NCBI GenBank assembly: GCA_012729765.1
Contig: JAAYCM010000108.1
Span: 1 to 46,531 of the forward strand
Direction: 5' to 3'
Length of the DNA stretch: 46,531 nucleotides
Source of the DNA: Chloroflexota bacterium
Lineage (GTDB): Bacteria; Chloroflexota; Anaerolineae; Aggregatilineales; Aggregatilineaceae
Part shown: in pieces, positions 15,415-23,357 of the stretch
How the letters are laid out: each line of letters opens with the position of its first letter
Position numbering within the stretch: position 1 is the stretch's first letter
The notes under the pieces: generated by a model
The model's database searches: none
Told to the model about the DNA's origin: nothing
The model's input: the letters and a program-made list of their open reading frames with translations, nothing else
Made by a program: the position numbers and the translations under genes

Positions 15415-16146
15415 TCAGGAGAGCAGCAGCAGGGTGCTGGCCGCCACCAGCAGTGCGATCATCCCCCATTCGAACACGGCGGGATCAATCCACTCGATGA
15501 AGCGCCGCCCCATGTGGACGCCAAGCAGCACCAGCGGCAGCATCAGGATCACATCGCGTAGGGCCGAAAGATCGATCAGCCCGGCGGCGATCAGGCCCGG
15601 CAGCTTGAGCAGGTTCACGATGGCAAAAAACAGCGTCGTCGTGCCGATGAACAGCCGGGGGCTGACGTCTTGCAGCAGCATATAGGCGGTGTAGGGCGGC
15701 GCGCCGAGGTTCGCCAGGGCCGATCCCAACCCGGACGCCGCGCCCGCGAGGTAGCCGTGCCAGGGGCGCGCGTGGTAGTGCGCCGCCGCGAAGCGCTTGC
15801 TCAGCAGCTTGTAGCCCACCGCCAGCAGCGTGAACAGGCCCAGCACGGGCCGCAGCACATCGTCAGGCAGCGACGTGAGCAGGAATGTCCCCGCCAGCAC
15901 GCCCAGCACCGCCGCCGGGAGCATCAGCCGGACGTGGTGCAGCTCCCACTGGCCCCAGTAGGCCCGCAGCGCGAACACATCTCCGATCAGCAGCAGCGGC
16001 AGGGCGGTTGCGACCGCCTGCGGCACCGGCATCACGAGGCTGAGCAGGGGCGTCACCGTCGACACCACGACCGGCCCCAGCCCGCCCTTCGACAGCCCGA
16101 TCAGGATGCTGATGCCGATCAGGATCAACAGGTGTTCGATGTCCAT
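15415..16146 (-). CDS. TSUP (TauE/SafE) family permease
   Basis: 243 residues from ATG 16146, preceded by AGAGGT; an upstream in-frame start at 16185 is less likely. The protein is almost entirely hydrophobic with about 7-8 membrane segments. It shows the family's N-terminal GLSKGGLGPVVVSTVTPLL, and LAGAASGLGSALANLGAPP at the start of the second half, the two inverted repeats of sulfite exporter TauE/SafE-like proteins. These move anions such as sulfite or sulfoacetate, but the substrate cannot be read from sequence. It lies downstream of the sugar epimerase gene on the same strand, separated by a repeat, so no functional link is implied. Confidence 0.85.
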   Translation of the reverse strand: MDIEHLLILIGISILIGLSKGGLGPVVVSTVTPLLSLVMPVPQAVATALPLLLIGDVFALRAYWGQWELHHVRLMLPAAVLGVLAGTFLLTSLPDDVLRPVLGLFTLLAVGYKLLSKRFAAAHYHARPWHGYLAGAASGLGSALANLGAPPYTAYMLLQDVSPRLFIGTTTLFFAIVNLLKLPGLIAAGLIDLSALRDVILMLPLVLLGVHMGRRFIEWIDPAVFEWGMIALLVAASTLLLLS

Positions 16147-16232
16147 AGACCTCTGTTCGCTGCGGGAAGCATCGGGGGCATACACCTGTACGCCCCCATC
16201 AGAATGAATGATTGTACGGCCAGAACGTGATT

Positions 16233-16264
16233 TGTAGGGGGCGAGGGCTTGCCCTACCCCTGCA
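16233..16264. repeat. Intergenic palindromic repeat, copy 1
   Basis: Sequence TGTAGGGG then GCGAGGGCTTGCCCTACCCC, a short imperfect palindrome around a GGGCTTGCCC core. It belongs to the same family as the copies at about 17231, 26693 and 39014. It sits between the TSUP and epimerase genes. Confidence 0.7.
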
Positions 16265-16304
16265 CAACTTGATCGTCTGCTGGCGTATCCTGCCTGCTCA
16301 GCCG

Positions 16305-17177
16305 CTACACATACGGCTCGATGAAGGTCTGCATCTGGCGCAGGTGCTCCAGGCCGGTGCGCAGCTCGCGGTCGAGCTTCTCGGCGGGGATATTGCCGCC
16401 GCGCGCGTCGTAGGGCGAGGCCCCCTTCGGCAGCGGTTCCAGCGACACGCCGCCCTGATACTCGATGTCGTGCAGCGCGCGCAGAATCTCGCGCCAGGGC
16501 ATCGTGCCCAGGCCCGGCGCTTCGCGGGTGTTATCCGCCACGTGCAGGTGTTGGAACCAGTACTGCCCGGCGCGCCGGATCGCGTTGGGGATGCCGTCGC
16601 CCTCTTCGATCTGCATGTGGAAGGTATCGCCCATCGCGCGGCAGGCCGGATGATCGATCCGCTGCGCCAGCGCGATCGAGTCCGCGACCGAATGCACCAG
16701 CCCGACCTCGTAGCGGTTGATCGGCTCGATGGTCAGCAGAATGTCCTGCGAGCCGGCATACTCGGCGGCGGCGCGCATCGGCTCGACTGCGGCGTCCAGA
16801 TCGGCCTGGCGCGAGACGAGCGTCGCGGGCTGCCCGACCAGGCTCGGCACCACCAGGACACTCCGCGCCCCTACGCCCTTCGCCAGATCGACGCACGCCT
16901 TAACATAGTCAATCGCCTTCTGGCGCTCCTGGGCGTTAGGGTGCGAGAACAGGCGCAGATCGTTGGGATCCGGGCCGGGGTGCATCCCGCAGATCGACAG
17001 CACATGCAGCCCGTGATCCTGCATCAGCCGCTTGACCTCGTCGGGCTTATAGTCGCCTGGCTCACCGACCAGCTCGATCCCATCGAAGCCGACAGCCGCC
17101 ACGCGCCGGGCGACCTCGGCCAGCGACGTTGCGCCGAAAATCCAGTTATTCACGTAAAATTTCAATTGATGTTCCAT
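16305..17177 (-). CDS. Sugar phosphate isomerase/epimerase (xylose-isomerase-like TIM barrel)
   Basis: 290 residues from ATG 17177 with an AGAGGAG Shine-Dalgarno; the frame extends upstream but through a repeat. The TIM-barrel family is shown by VGFDGIELVGEP (about 32-43), HGLHVLSICGMHPGPDP, GARSVLVVPSLVG, ILLTIEPINRYEVG with the metal-site Glu, and MGDTFHMQIEEGD with its Asp/His. The C-terminal YQGGVSLEPLPKGA supplies another Glu. Related enzymes epimerise ketoses or isomerise inositol derivatives with a divalent metal; the substrate is unknown. The PMI-like cupin gene lies upstream on the same strand. Confidence 0.85.
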   Translation of the reverse strand: MEHQLKFYVNNWIFGATSLAEVARRVAAVGFDGIELVGEPGDYKPDEVKRLMQDHGLHVLSICGMHPGPDPNDLRLFSHPNAQERQKAIDYVKACVDLAKGVGARSVLVVPSLVGQPATLVSRQADLDAAVEPMRAAAEYAGSQDILLTIEPINRYEVGLVHSVADSIALAQRIDHPACRAMGDTFHMQIEEGDGIPNAIRRAGQYWFQHLHVADNTREAPGLGTMPWREILRALHDIEYQGGVSLEPLPKGASPYDARGGNIPAEKLDRELRTGLEHLRQMQTFIEPYV

Positions 17178-17230
17178 CTGCGTAACTCCTCTCAAAGAGC
17201 GAAAGTGCTGCCAGTCGTGGTTCATATTTT

Positions 17231-17258
17231 TTAGGGGCGATGCAAGCCTCGCCCGGTA
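17231..17258. repeat. Intergenic palindromic repeat, copy 2 (inverted orientation)
   Basis: TTAGGGGCGATGCAAGCCTC followed by GCCCGG, the same family as the other copies read from the opposite strand and with a degraded right arm. It lies just upstream of the epimerase gene start. Confidence 0.55.
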
Positions 17259-17346
17259 GAAGTGTCGTGCAATATGCCCCTGCTGCGCGGTCCAGCCGCC
17301 GCCCTTTTCGATGCCGGAGTCGCGCCCTGGTCCGGCGCTATAGAGA

Positions 17347-17393
17347 GGCCGGGGCTTGCGCCGCGTGGTACGCAAGCCCGAAAGCGCCCGGCC
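17347..17393. repeat. Nested inverted repeat downstream of the cupin gene
   Basis: GGGCTTGCG (17352-17360) pairs perfectly with CGCAAGCCC (17371-17379), and GGCCG (17347-17351) with CGGCC (17389-17393). The core resembles the GCTTGC repeat family. It could act as an mRNA 3' hairpin for the cupin gene; no T-tract follows. Together with copy 2 it fills the 250-bp gap 17178-17427, where I see no gene. Confidence 0.5.
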
Positions 17394-17427
17394 TGATGAT
17401 GTGTCTCCGCCCGCAGCCGGAATGCTG

Positions 17428-18648
17428 CTACAGGCTGGGCATGTCGGGATGGCCGGGGTTGAAGTGCTTCAGCATCACCAGCGGCTCGGTCGCGCTGAGG
17501 TTGGTGATCGTGACGCCCTGCCGAGCCGCGCCCACCGTGACAAAGAATTCGTCTTCCGTCATCTGGCCGAAGCGGATCATCGTCGGGGCTGAGATCGCGT
17601 GGGGGCCGAAGCGCCCGTAGCCTTGAATACAGATCATGCCGTAGGCCGCCGGGTCCGCCACCTTGACCGTGCGCCCCGGTAGAACCGTCAGGCTCTTGGC
17701 GCTGAACCACTCGCTGCCGTAGACGATCCACTCGTCGATATAGCCCTCGCTCGCGGCGGCTCCTGCGGGTTGGGCCGGGCGCGGGGCCAGGAAGTGATTG
17801 TTGGCGAAGTGCGGATCGACGTTCTGCTCCCAGTCGAGCAGCGAGATCAGGTAATCGTAATCCTCGCGCCGGTCGGGGGGCACGTCCTTGACCAGCATCG
17901 AGCGGTCGATCACTTGGTTATCCGCGATGAGCGACTGCCACATCGAGAAAACGTCGCTGGCGCGCTGCGGCTCGTAGGTGCAGAGCGTGCCTGGCGCGTG
18001 TAGCACGCCCGGCGGGATATACCACCCGGTATCAATCTGGAGCCGGTAGGCTTTGGAGAGCGTCAAAATCTTGTTATCGCCCTGGTCCCAGCGCTTGAGC
18101 GAATCGATCACCTGCTCGACGGTTGTGCCCGGCTCCAGCCCGAAGAAAGTATAGGGGAAGGTGCCGAGCGCGAAGTTATACTGCGCCGGGAAGAAGTAGG
18201 CTTCCGGCTTACCGAAGCGGCCCACGTCTGCCGCCTTTTCGTCGGTCTGGTGCAGGTGGTGCGGCAGCGGGTACATGTTGTCGAAGAACTTGCTGAACAT
18301 CACCCAGCCGCCGTACTGGTCCACCGCTTCCTGGCCGAGGAACTCGACCTGCAATTCGTCCAGCGCGTCGCGCAGCGTGACCTTGTGCCCCGCATCGACA
18401 TAGATATAGCTCAGCCCCTCGTCGGGCGGGGTGCCGGGGCCGTTATCGGCGGGTGTGGGGGACGAGAACCAGCGCTCGTCGATCCCGCCGCGGTGTCCCC
18501 CCAGGGCATAGAGGTCGTCGGGATGCAGGCGCAGCCGCCGCCCCGGCACGCAGAACGAGCGCGGTACCCAGTTGGGCCACAGGCGGAGGACGCCCTGCCC
18601 CTGTTCCAGGGCCTGTGTGGTAAGTTGTTTGACCGGTTGACCTATCAT
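17428..18648 (-). CDS. Cupin protein related to class I mannose-6-phosphate isomerase
   Basis: 406 residues, ATG 18648 with GGAAAGG upstream. The metal-binding cupin signature is visible as PLPHHLHQTDEKA (about 126-138) followed by KPEAYFF, with a further WYIPPGVLHAPGT providing the second-strand His. This fits the phosphomannose isomerase / homogentisate-dioxygenase-like bicupin fold. Length and the N-terminal segment WPNWVPRSFCVPGRRLRL are not those of ManA. I take it for a sugar isomerase-like or dioxygenase-like cupin of unknown substrate. Neighbouring epimerase on the same strand hints at a carbohydrate role. Confidence 0.7.
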   Translation of the reverse strand: MIGQPVKQLTTQALEQGQGVLRLWPNWVPRSFCVPGRRLRLHPDDLYALGGHRGGIDERWFSSPTPADNGPGTPPDEGLSYIYVDAGHKVTLRDALDELQVEFLGQEAVDQYGGWVMFSKFFDNMYPLPHHLHQTDEKAADVGRFGKPEAYFFPAQYNFALGTFPYTFFGLEPGTTVEQVIDSLKRWDQGDNKILTLSKAYRLQIDTGWYIPPGVLHAPGTLCTYEPQRASDVFSMWQSLIADNQVIDRSMLVKDVPPDRREDYDYLISLLDWEQNVDPHFANNHFLAPRPAQPAGAAASEGYIDEWIVYGSEWFSAKSLTVLPGRTVKVADPAAYGMICIQGYGRFGPHAISAPTMIRFGQMTEDEFFVTVGAARQGVTITNLSATEPLVMLKHFNPGHPDMPSL

Positions 18649-18905
18649 CGAAAATACCTTTCCTGAACGTAAAACGAATCTGTTTTGGACAGCCGTTCAG
18701 CCGCCCTTGCTTAATCACCCTGTATGCCTCAAAACCATTCCTTTTGCCTTTGCTTTAGTTTACCGCTTTTTCGTGAACTCAACTGAAATGCACCCGTTCA
18801 CGGGGGGAAAGCTGCCGCCTGATGCCGCGCCAGAATTCCCCAGGCCCGCGCGGGCCTGCTATGATCGAGGAAACCCTATCCGCACGACTTGAAAGGCAGA
18901 TTCTT

Positions 18906-20114
18906 ATGAACGGTGACACGCTGCACCGGCCCGCACCGCTGCGCATGGATAACGATTTCGGCTTCAAAACGATGGCGGTCCGTGTGCCCGCTATTCTGCG
19001 CGACGTGCAGGCGATGAATCCCGACTATTCCCCGGCGATCATGCGCAGTCTGGACCGGCTGTACAACGACCTGACCGCCAACGCGCCGATCCCCATGCTG
19101 GAGCCGTTCCCCGCGCCGGGCGCGGATCACGAGGCGTGGCAGGCCGCCTACGACGATCAGCGCGCCAAGATCGCGCCGCTGACCTGGCAGCACAACGAGT
19201 GGTTCTTCGCCGAGACGTTCTTCTACCGCCACCTGATGCAGGCTGTGCGCTGGTTCGAGACGCGGCGCGATCCATTTGCCCCGCACAAGCAGACCGAGCT
19301 GAGCAGTGCGCCGTTCGATAACCTGCTCGAAGCTGCGCTGGCAGCCGAAGGCGATCTGGCGGAGCGGCTGCGGCTGCGGCTGGCCTTCGCGCTGTGGGGC
19401 AACCGGGTCGATCTCAGCCACCAGGCGAGCGAGCTGGCCGGTGAAGCCGTGCGCGAGGATGATCTGCTGGTCGATGATCGCGGCGCGCTGCTGGATCACC
19501 TGCTGGCCGATGGTCCGGGCGGGGCCGCGCTCAGGCCGGGCGCGATCCATCTCATCGCCGACAACGCCGGGAGCGAGCTGGCGATGGACCTGCTGCTGAT
19601 CGATCTGCTGCTGGAAGCGGGCGCGGAGACGGTCGTCCTGCACTTGAAGTGGCACCCAACCTATGTCAGCGACGCGATGATCCGTGACGCCTGGGCGATG
19701 ATCGATGCCTTCGAAGCGCGCGGCGGGGCGGCGGCGGCGCTGGCCGGGCGGCTGCGCGCGGCGTGGCAGTCGGGGCGCTTCCGGCTGGCGACGCATCCCT
19801 ATTGGACCAGTGGCCGCTTTCTGTTCGAGATGCCCCCGGCGCTGCACCAGGTGTTTGAAGGGGCGCGGCTGGTGATTCTGAAGGGGGATGCCAACTACCG
19901 GCGCGCGGCGGGAGATGGTCTGTGGGGCGAGGGGACGAGCTTTGCGCAGATGATGGATTACTTCCCGGCCCCGTTTGTGGCGCTGCGCACCCTGAAAAGC
20001 GACGTTTCCGCCGGATTGCCGGTCGAGCGGGTGCGGCGGCTTGATGCGGATCAGACAGGCTGGCGTATCACCGGGCGCTACGGCGTGATCCAGTTCGCGC
20101 CAGGACGAGGTTAG
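18906..20114 (+). CDS. DUF89 damage-control phosphatase (ARMT1-like)
   Basis: 402 residues from ATG 18906 (AAAGGCAG upstream; an in-frame start at 18822 is possible). The three family motifs are clear: ADNAGSELAMDLLLIDLLL, LHLKWHPTYVSD and VILKGDANYRRAAGDG. The Asp/Asn of the first and GDANYRR of the last bind the metal and substrate in the Hpfic/ARMT1 family. These enzymes remove phosphate from reactive sugar phosphates such as fructose-1-phosphate. The gene ends head-to-head with the AraC gene, the two stops overlapping by about 3 bp. A 257-bp divergent region separates it from the cupin gene. Confidence 0.87.
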   Translation: MNGDTLHRPAPLRMDNDFGFKTMAVRVPAILRDVQAMNPDYSPAIMRSLDRLYNDLTANAPIPMLEPFPAPGADHEAWQAAYDDQRAKIAPLTWQHNEWFFAETFFYRHLMQAVRWFETRRDPFAPHKQTELSSAPFDNLLEAALAAEGDLAERLRLRLAFALWGNRVDLSHQASELAGEAVREDDLLVDDRGALLDHLLADGPGGAALRPGAIHLIADNAGSELAMDLLLIDLLLEAGAETVVLHLKWHPTYVSDAMIRDAWAMIDAFEARGGAAAALAGRLRAAWQSGRFRLATHPYWTSGRFLFEMPPALHQVFEGARLVILKGDANYRRAAGDGLWGEGTSFAQMMDYFPAPFVALRTLKSDVSAGLPVERVRRLDADQTGWRITGRYGVIQFAPGRG

Positions 20115-20872
20115 CGGCCCGGCGGCGCGGCGCGCACCGGCACCCACAATACCAGTTGATCGCGGGCCGCTGCCTGGAGCAGCACCCCCGACAGGCGCAG
20201 CTCGTAGGGGATGAAAAACAGCCAGACATGCAGCACCCAGTCCAGGATGATGGGCAGGGCGTCGGGCGCGGCGTCCAGGGCAAACCGGGCACACGTTCCG
20301 GCCAGCGCGCTGCTGCCGGGTGGATGCGGCATCCCCCCGGCGTGATGATTCGGCGGCCACCCCTGCGGCCCGTCGATCCAGGTCCAGCCCGGCCCCACCG
20401 CTCCCTGAGTGAGCGTGTCCCGTGTCAGGCACGATCCCACCGGCTCGATCTCCGGCAGTGCCTCAAACGTCGGGATTAGCCCGTGCTGCCGCTCCAGCTC
20501 GATCAGGTGGGCGGCGGTCAGGCGGGGCAGCCGTCGCAGCGCCGGGATGTAGCCCTGCTTGCGTGCCTCAAGCGGGGCAAGGCCGAACATCCGCCCGAAG
20601 GCGCGCGTAAACCCCTCGTGGCTTTCGAACTGGTAATCGAGCGCGATGTCTACGATCTTGCGCTCCCCCACGATCACATCATCGGCGGCCAGCGTCATGC
20701 GGCGGCGCATCAGATAATCGTAGGGGCTGTGGCGGGTGGTTTTGCCGAACAGCCGGCAGAAGTGGTAGAGCGAATAGCCGGCGGCGTCAGCCATCGCCGC
20801 GACCGTGAGCGGCGCGTGCAGATGGCGCTCGACAGCATCGAGCGCGGCCAGAATCGGAGCATGGGCGCTCAT
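20111..20872 (-). CDS. AraC-family transcriptional regulator
   Basis: 253 residues from ATG 20872 with a GAGGG Shine-Dalgarno. The DNA-binding domain is N-terminal (about 5-105): VAAMADAAGYSLYHFCRLF for the first helix-turn-helix and DIALDYQFESHEGFTRAFGR for the second. The C-terminal half (PEIEPVGSCLTR, WVLHVWLFFIPYELRL) looks like a small-molecule-binding GyrI/Rob-type module. Such SoxS/Rob-like proteins sense small ligands. The adjacent upstream gene on the same strand encodes a separate GyrI-like domain, 7 bp away, so the two probably form one unit. Confidence 0.85.
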   Translation of the reverse strand: MSAHAPILAALDAVERHLHAPLTVAAMADAAGYSLYHFCRLFGKTTRHSPYDYLMRRRMTLAADDVIVGERKIVDIALDYQFESHEGFTRAFGRMFGLAPLEARKQGYIPALRRLPRLTAAHLIELERQHGLIPTFEALPEIEPVGSCLTRDTLTQGAVGPGWTWIDGPQGWPPNHHAGGMPHPPGSSALAGTCARFALDAAPDALPIILDWVLHVWLFFIPYELRLSGVLLQAAARDQLVLWVPVRAAPPGR

Positions 20873-20879
20873 GTGGCCC

Positions 20880-21386
20880 TCACTCAACGCGCGCGATCGG
20901 GATCAGGATGTCCCATTCCGACTCGGCAAGGTGATCGACCCCCTTAAAGCGGGCGTCGTAGCGCTGCAGGAAGAACGGGAAAGCCTGCCGGTAGCCGTTG
21001 TCGCGCAGCCAGTTGTCGAGCACCGGCTCATCCCCATACGTTTCTGAGCCGCGCACGGTGAAAACGGCGTAGTCCGTTTCTGGCACCACCTTGACGCACA
21101 GCTCAAGCGGGACGTTGTCTACCGCTGCCACCTCGATCCCGGCAAAGATCTCGAACTCGCCGGTCTGCGGCGTCTCGTGGTTTTGCAGGTGCATCTCATA
21201 CGAAACAGCGATTGAGGCAAACAGCGTGTTCTGCACGGATGGCAGCGCTGCCAAACGCTCCAACCGCTGCCACAGCCGCCCGATCTCGTTCGCCTCGGTC
21301 CAACCGGCGTGGGAGTGGAATGGATCGCCGAAGAAGCTGAATCCGGCCAGCAGCATTCGGGCGCGGTGTTGGATGATAGGCTGCAT
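20880..21386 (-). CDS. GyrI-like/AraC effector-binding domain protein
   Basis: 168 residues, ATG 21386 with a strong AGGAGGAG Shine-Dalgarno. Features are the N-terminal MLLAGFSFFGDPF, IGRLWQRL, YEMHL, GEFEIFAGIEV with ELCVKVVPETDYAVFTVRG, and the closing ESEWDILIPI. These match the stand-alone SOUL/GyrI small-molecule-binding fold also used as the ligand domain of Rob and BmrR. It may bind a hydrophobic or cationic ligand and act with the adjacent AraC regulator. No DNA-binding part is present. Confidence 0.8.
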   Translation of the reverse strand: MQPIIQHRARMLLAGFSFFGDPFHSHAGWTEANEIGRLWQRLERLAALPSVQNTLFASIAVSYEMHLQNHETPQTGEFEIFAGIEVAAVDNVPLELCVKVVPETDYAVFTVRGSETYGDEPVLDNWLRDNGYRQAFPFFLQRYDARFKGVDHLAESEWDILIPIARVE

Positions 21387-21408
21387 AGCTCCTCCTGGGT
21401 GCAGTCAT

Positions 21409-21441
21409 AGCGGGGCACGGATATCAGATCCGCGCCCCGCT
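21409..21441. repeat. Strong intergenic hairpin between TrmO and GyrI-like genes
   Basis: AGCGGGGC (21409-21416) pairs with GCCCCGCT (21434-21441), with GGAT/ATCC inside. It lies downstream of the TrmO gene on the minus strand. No T-tract follows on either strand, so it is not a canonical rho-independent terminator. Confidence 0.6.
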
Positions 21442-21461
21442 TAGCATACCACTGCTGCGCG

Positions 21462-21953
21462 CTAAGACCCGGATTCGCCTTCGCCTTCCATCAGGCCAAG
21501 CCCCTCTGTGGGGAACCACTCCGGCCAGCCTTCCAGATAGCCGGAGATGTGGGCGTTCTGGACGCGATCCGTAACCGGGTAATAGGCTTTGAGGTCCACG
21601 ACCGGGGTGCCATCGAACGCGTCGATGTTGGTCACGCGCACCTCACCGCTGGCCTCGTCCACGCTCTCGATCGCGCACACCGTCGCCATGATCAGGTTGG
21701 GGCGCACCGGCGCGCGGCAAGCGAAGACTCCCGCCTCGCGGTTTTCGGCATAGGGCAGCGGTACGACGAGCGCCTGGCGGTACTGCGGCTCGTCGTAGAG
21801 CACCGCCCACCAGAACACGATCACATGGCTGAACGTGTCGAGGGCCTTCAGAGCGGGGCGATAGGGCGCGTCGATCTGGACCGTGATACTGCCGTTTGCG
21901 CGGCGGACGGTTCCAATCGGGTTCATCTGGATCGGGCGGGGCTGCTCGCTCAT
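21462..21953 (-). CDS. trmO: TrmO-family tRNA methyltransferase (TsaA/UPF0066)
   Basis: 163 residues from ATG 21953 with AGAGGAG upstream. The family body is seen as NPIGTVRR, LKALDTFSHVIVFWW, VFACRAPVRPNLIMATVCAI and VTNIDAFDGTPVVDLKAYYP. TrmO uses S-adenosylmethionine to methylate the t6A37 base of tRNAs. This copy lacks the C-terminal extension of E. coli TrmO (about 235 residues), as do many archaeal and bacterial short forms. The symbol is by family only; short members may act on other substrates. Confidence 0.82.
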   Translation of the reverse strand: MSEQPRPIQMNPIGTVRRANGSITVQIDAPYRPALKALDTFSHVIVFWWAVLYDEPQYRQALVVPLPYAENREAGVFACRAPVRPNLIMATVCAIESVDEASGEVRVTNIDAFDGTPVVDLKAYYPVTDRVQNAHISGYLEGWPEWFPTEGLGLMEGEGESGS

Positions 21954-22064
21954 GTCTGTATCTCCTCTGTGTAGGCGCATTCTGAGGATACCCGAAGCCG
22001 CGCCCACCGGCTTGACCGGAATTGCGCAATCTGCGCTTCTGCGCGTCGCAAAACAGAACAAATG

Positions 22065-22094
22065 TTGCCCTGGTGTCCTGTTCCGCCCTATACT
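22065..22094 (+). promoter_or_regulatory. Promoter of the DinB-TPR gene
   Basis: TTGCCC (22065-22070), an 18-bp spacer and TATACT (22089-22094, 5/6), about 40 bp before ATG 22135. A perfect ATTGCGCAAT palindrome (22021-22030) lies just upstream and could be an operator. Confidence 0.5.
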
Positions 22095-22134
22095 GAACTA
22101 TGACGCCGGTCAGTAAAAAGAGGGAGAAGAAGTC

Positions 22135-22851
22135 ATGGCTAAACGCGATAATCTGCTGGCCCTGCTGGCGCGCGGACGGGCCAATGAGCGGGCCTTTTAT
22201 GACGATCTCAGCGCGGAAGAGCGGGCCGCCGGGGGCACCTTCGAAAACTGGTCGCCCAAAGACCTGCTGGCGCACATCATGGCCTGGCAAAAGCGCACGC
22301 TGGATCGCATCCTGGACCCCGGCAGCGTGCCGGCTGCCCCTGGCGACGATACCGAGCACCAGAACGTGAACTTTTATGAGACTTACCGCGACTGGTCGTG
22401 GGACGACGTGCTGGCCGAGTCCGACCGGGTCTATGAGGAGCTGGTAAGCTGGATTCAATCCGCGCCCGAAGACGCCCTGACCAATTCACAGTACTTCGAC
22501 TGGCTGGACGGCCAGCCGCTCTGGCGGCGCATCGCCGGTGACGGCTTCTCGCACCCGCTGGTGCACCTGGCCGAAACGTATGTCAGGCGCGGGCGGGCCG
22601 ACCGGGCCTCGCAGATGTACGAGCAGTCAGTTCAGGTCGCCAACGCGCTCGACGATTCGCCGGAGTGGCGCAGCATCGCCATCTACAACCTGGCGTGCTA
22701 CTACGCGATCGCGGGCCAGAAGGAAAAAGCCGTCGAGCGCCTGCGTCAGGCGTTGGAGCTGAATCCCGGCCTGACGGAGTGGTCTAAGGAAGACCCCGAT
22801 TTCGCGTCGATCCGCCAGGAACCCGACTATCAGGCGATCTACACGGACTGA
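22135..22851 (+). CDS. DinB/ClbS-like domain fused to a TPR-like C-terminus
   Basis: 238 residues with GGGAGAAGAAG upstream of the ATG. Residues about 1-150 look like the ClbS/DfsB-DinB four-helix bundle: FENWSPKDLLAHIMAWQKR with its His, then DWSWDDVLAESDRVYEELV. Residues 165-225 look like TPR helices (RADRASQMYEQSVQVAN, AIYNLACYYAIAGQKEKAV, ALELNPGL). The closing DFASIRQEPDYQAIY is the usual end of TPR proteins. DinB-fold proteins often bind metal or act as thiol-dependent transferases or hydrolases; no substrate is evident here. Confidence 0.75.
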   Translation: MAKRDNLLALLARGRANERAFYDDLSAEERAAGGTFENWSPKDLLAHIMAWQKRTLDRILDPGSVPAAPGDDTEHQNVNFYETYRDWSWDDVLAESDRVYEELVSWIQSAPEDALTNSQYFDWLDGQPLWRRIAGDGFSHPLVHLAETYVRRGRADRASQMYEQSVQVANALDDSPEWRSIAIYNLACYYAIAGQKEKAVERLRQALELNPGLTEWSKEDPDFASIRQEPDYQAIYTD

Positions 22852-22878
22852 CGTGCGGTACGCGCGATCAAGACACAA

Positions 22879-22907
22879 ACGCGGCGCTGGTCAGTGCAAC
22901 CGGCGCC
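22879..22907 (-). terminator. Hairpin terminator candidate of the ferredoxin gene
   Basis: An 11-bp stem with one G-T pair (22879-22889 with 22897-22907) and a 7-nt loop, followed on the minus strand by GTTTGTGTCTT. It lies between the convergent ends of the DinB-TPR and ferredoxin genes, so it may serve both directions. Confidence 0.5.
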
Positions 22908-22941
22908 GCGCTGCGATTGGCAATCGTGTGCGCTGGGCGAT

Positions 22942-23133
22942 CTATTCGATGATTTCGATCGCGCCGGAAGCGCAGTTGTCAGCGGCATCGCGCACATCGT
23001 CTTCGAACTCCGCCGGAACGGGGTTCTGGAGCACGACGGCATATCCATCATCACCGATTTCGAATACTTCAGGAGCGAGATCGGCGCAGAGCTGGCAGGC
23101 CGAGCAGAGATCAGAGTCGATACGAACTTCCAT
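22942..23133 (-). CDS. Small single-cluster ferredoxin
   Basis: 63 residues, acidic, with ATG 23133 and GAGGAG upstream. Cysteines C10, C13 and C16 (LCSACQLC) and a distal C54 (DNCASGAI) give one [4Fe-4S] or [3Fe-4S] cluster. The layout is that of short bacterial ferredoxins (LAPEVFEIGDDGYAVV in between) that feed cytochromes P450 or other oxidoreductases. No partner gene is adjacent. A perfect 8-bp inverted repeat lies about 20 bp upstream of the start. Confidence 0.9.
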   Translation of the reverse strand: MEVRIDSDLCSACQLCADLAPEVFEIGDDGYAVVLQNPVPAEFEDDVRDAADNCASGAIEIIE

Positions 23134-23153
23134 GAGAATGGCTCCTCAATATC

Positions 23154-23172
23154 ACTTCGTGCATCACGAAGT
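23154..23172. promoter_or_regulatory. Perfect inverted repeat upstream of the ferredoxin gene
   Basis: ACTTCGTG (23154-23161), CAT, CACGAAGT (23165-23172): 8-bp arms with a 3-nt centre. It could be an operator or a 5' leader hairpin. A second dyad, CGCCGAATG/CATTCGGCG (23243-23251 and 23257-23265), lies further up. No gene is seen in the 224-bp gap 23134-23357. Confidence 0.4.
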
Positions 23173-23357
23173 TACTATGTGTAACGTCTGAATCGTAGAA
23201 ACAAGCCGGTTTTCCGCCAAGTGACAGGTTTCACGTTATCTGCGCCGAATGTCAGTCATTCGGCGTTGGCCGCCCTTCAGCATGGCATGATCTGTCCGGC
23301 CAGCGTAAACTGGTGGGCAGTTGCGCCGTGTCCATAGGATGATTCTGTGTCCTGCTT

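Noticed and set aside
18876..20432. 518-codon open frame antisense to the ARMT1-like gene
   Set aside because: No domain recognisable; arises from third-position GC bias opposite a gene with clear DUF89 motifs.
21409..21441. Hairpin as a rho-independent terminator of trmO
   Set aside because: The stem is strong but no T-tract follows on either strand.
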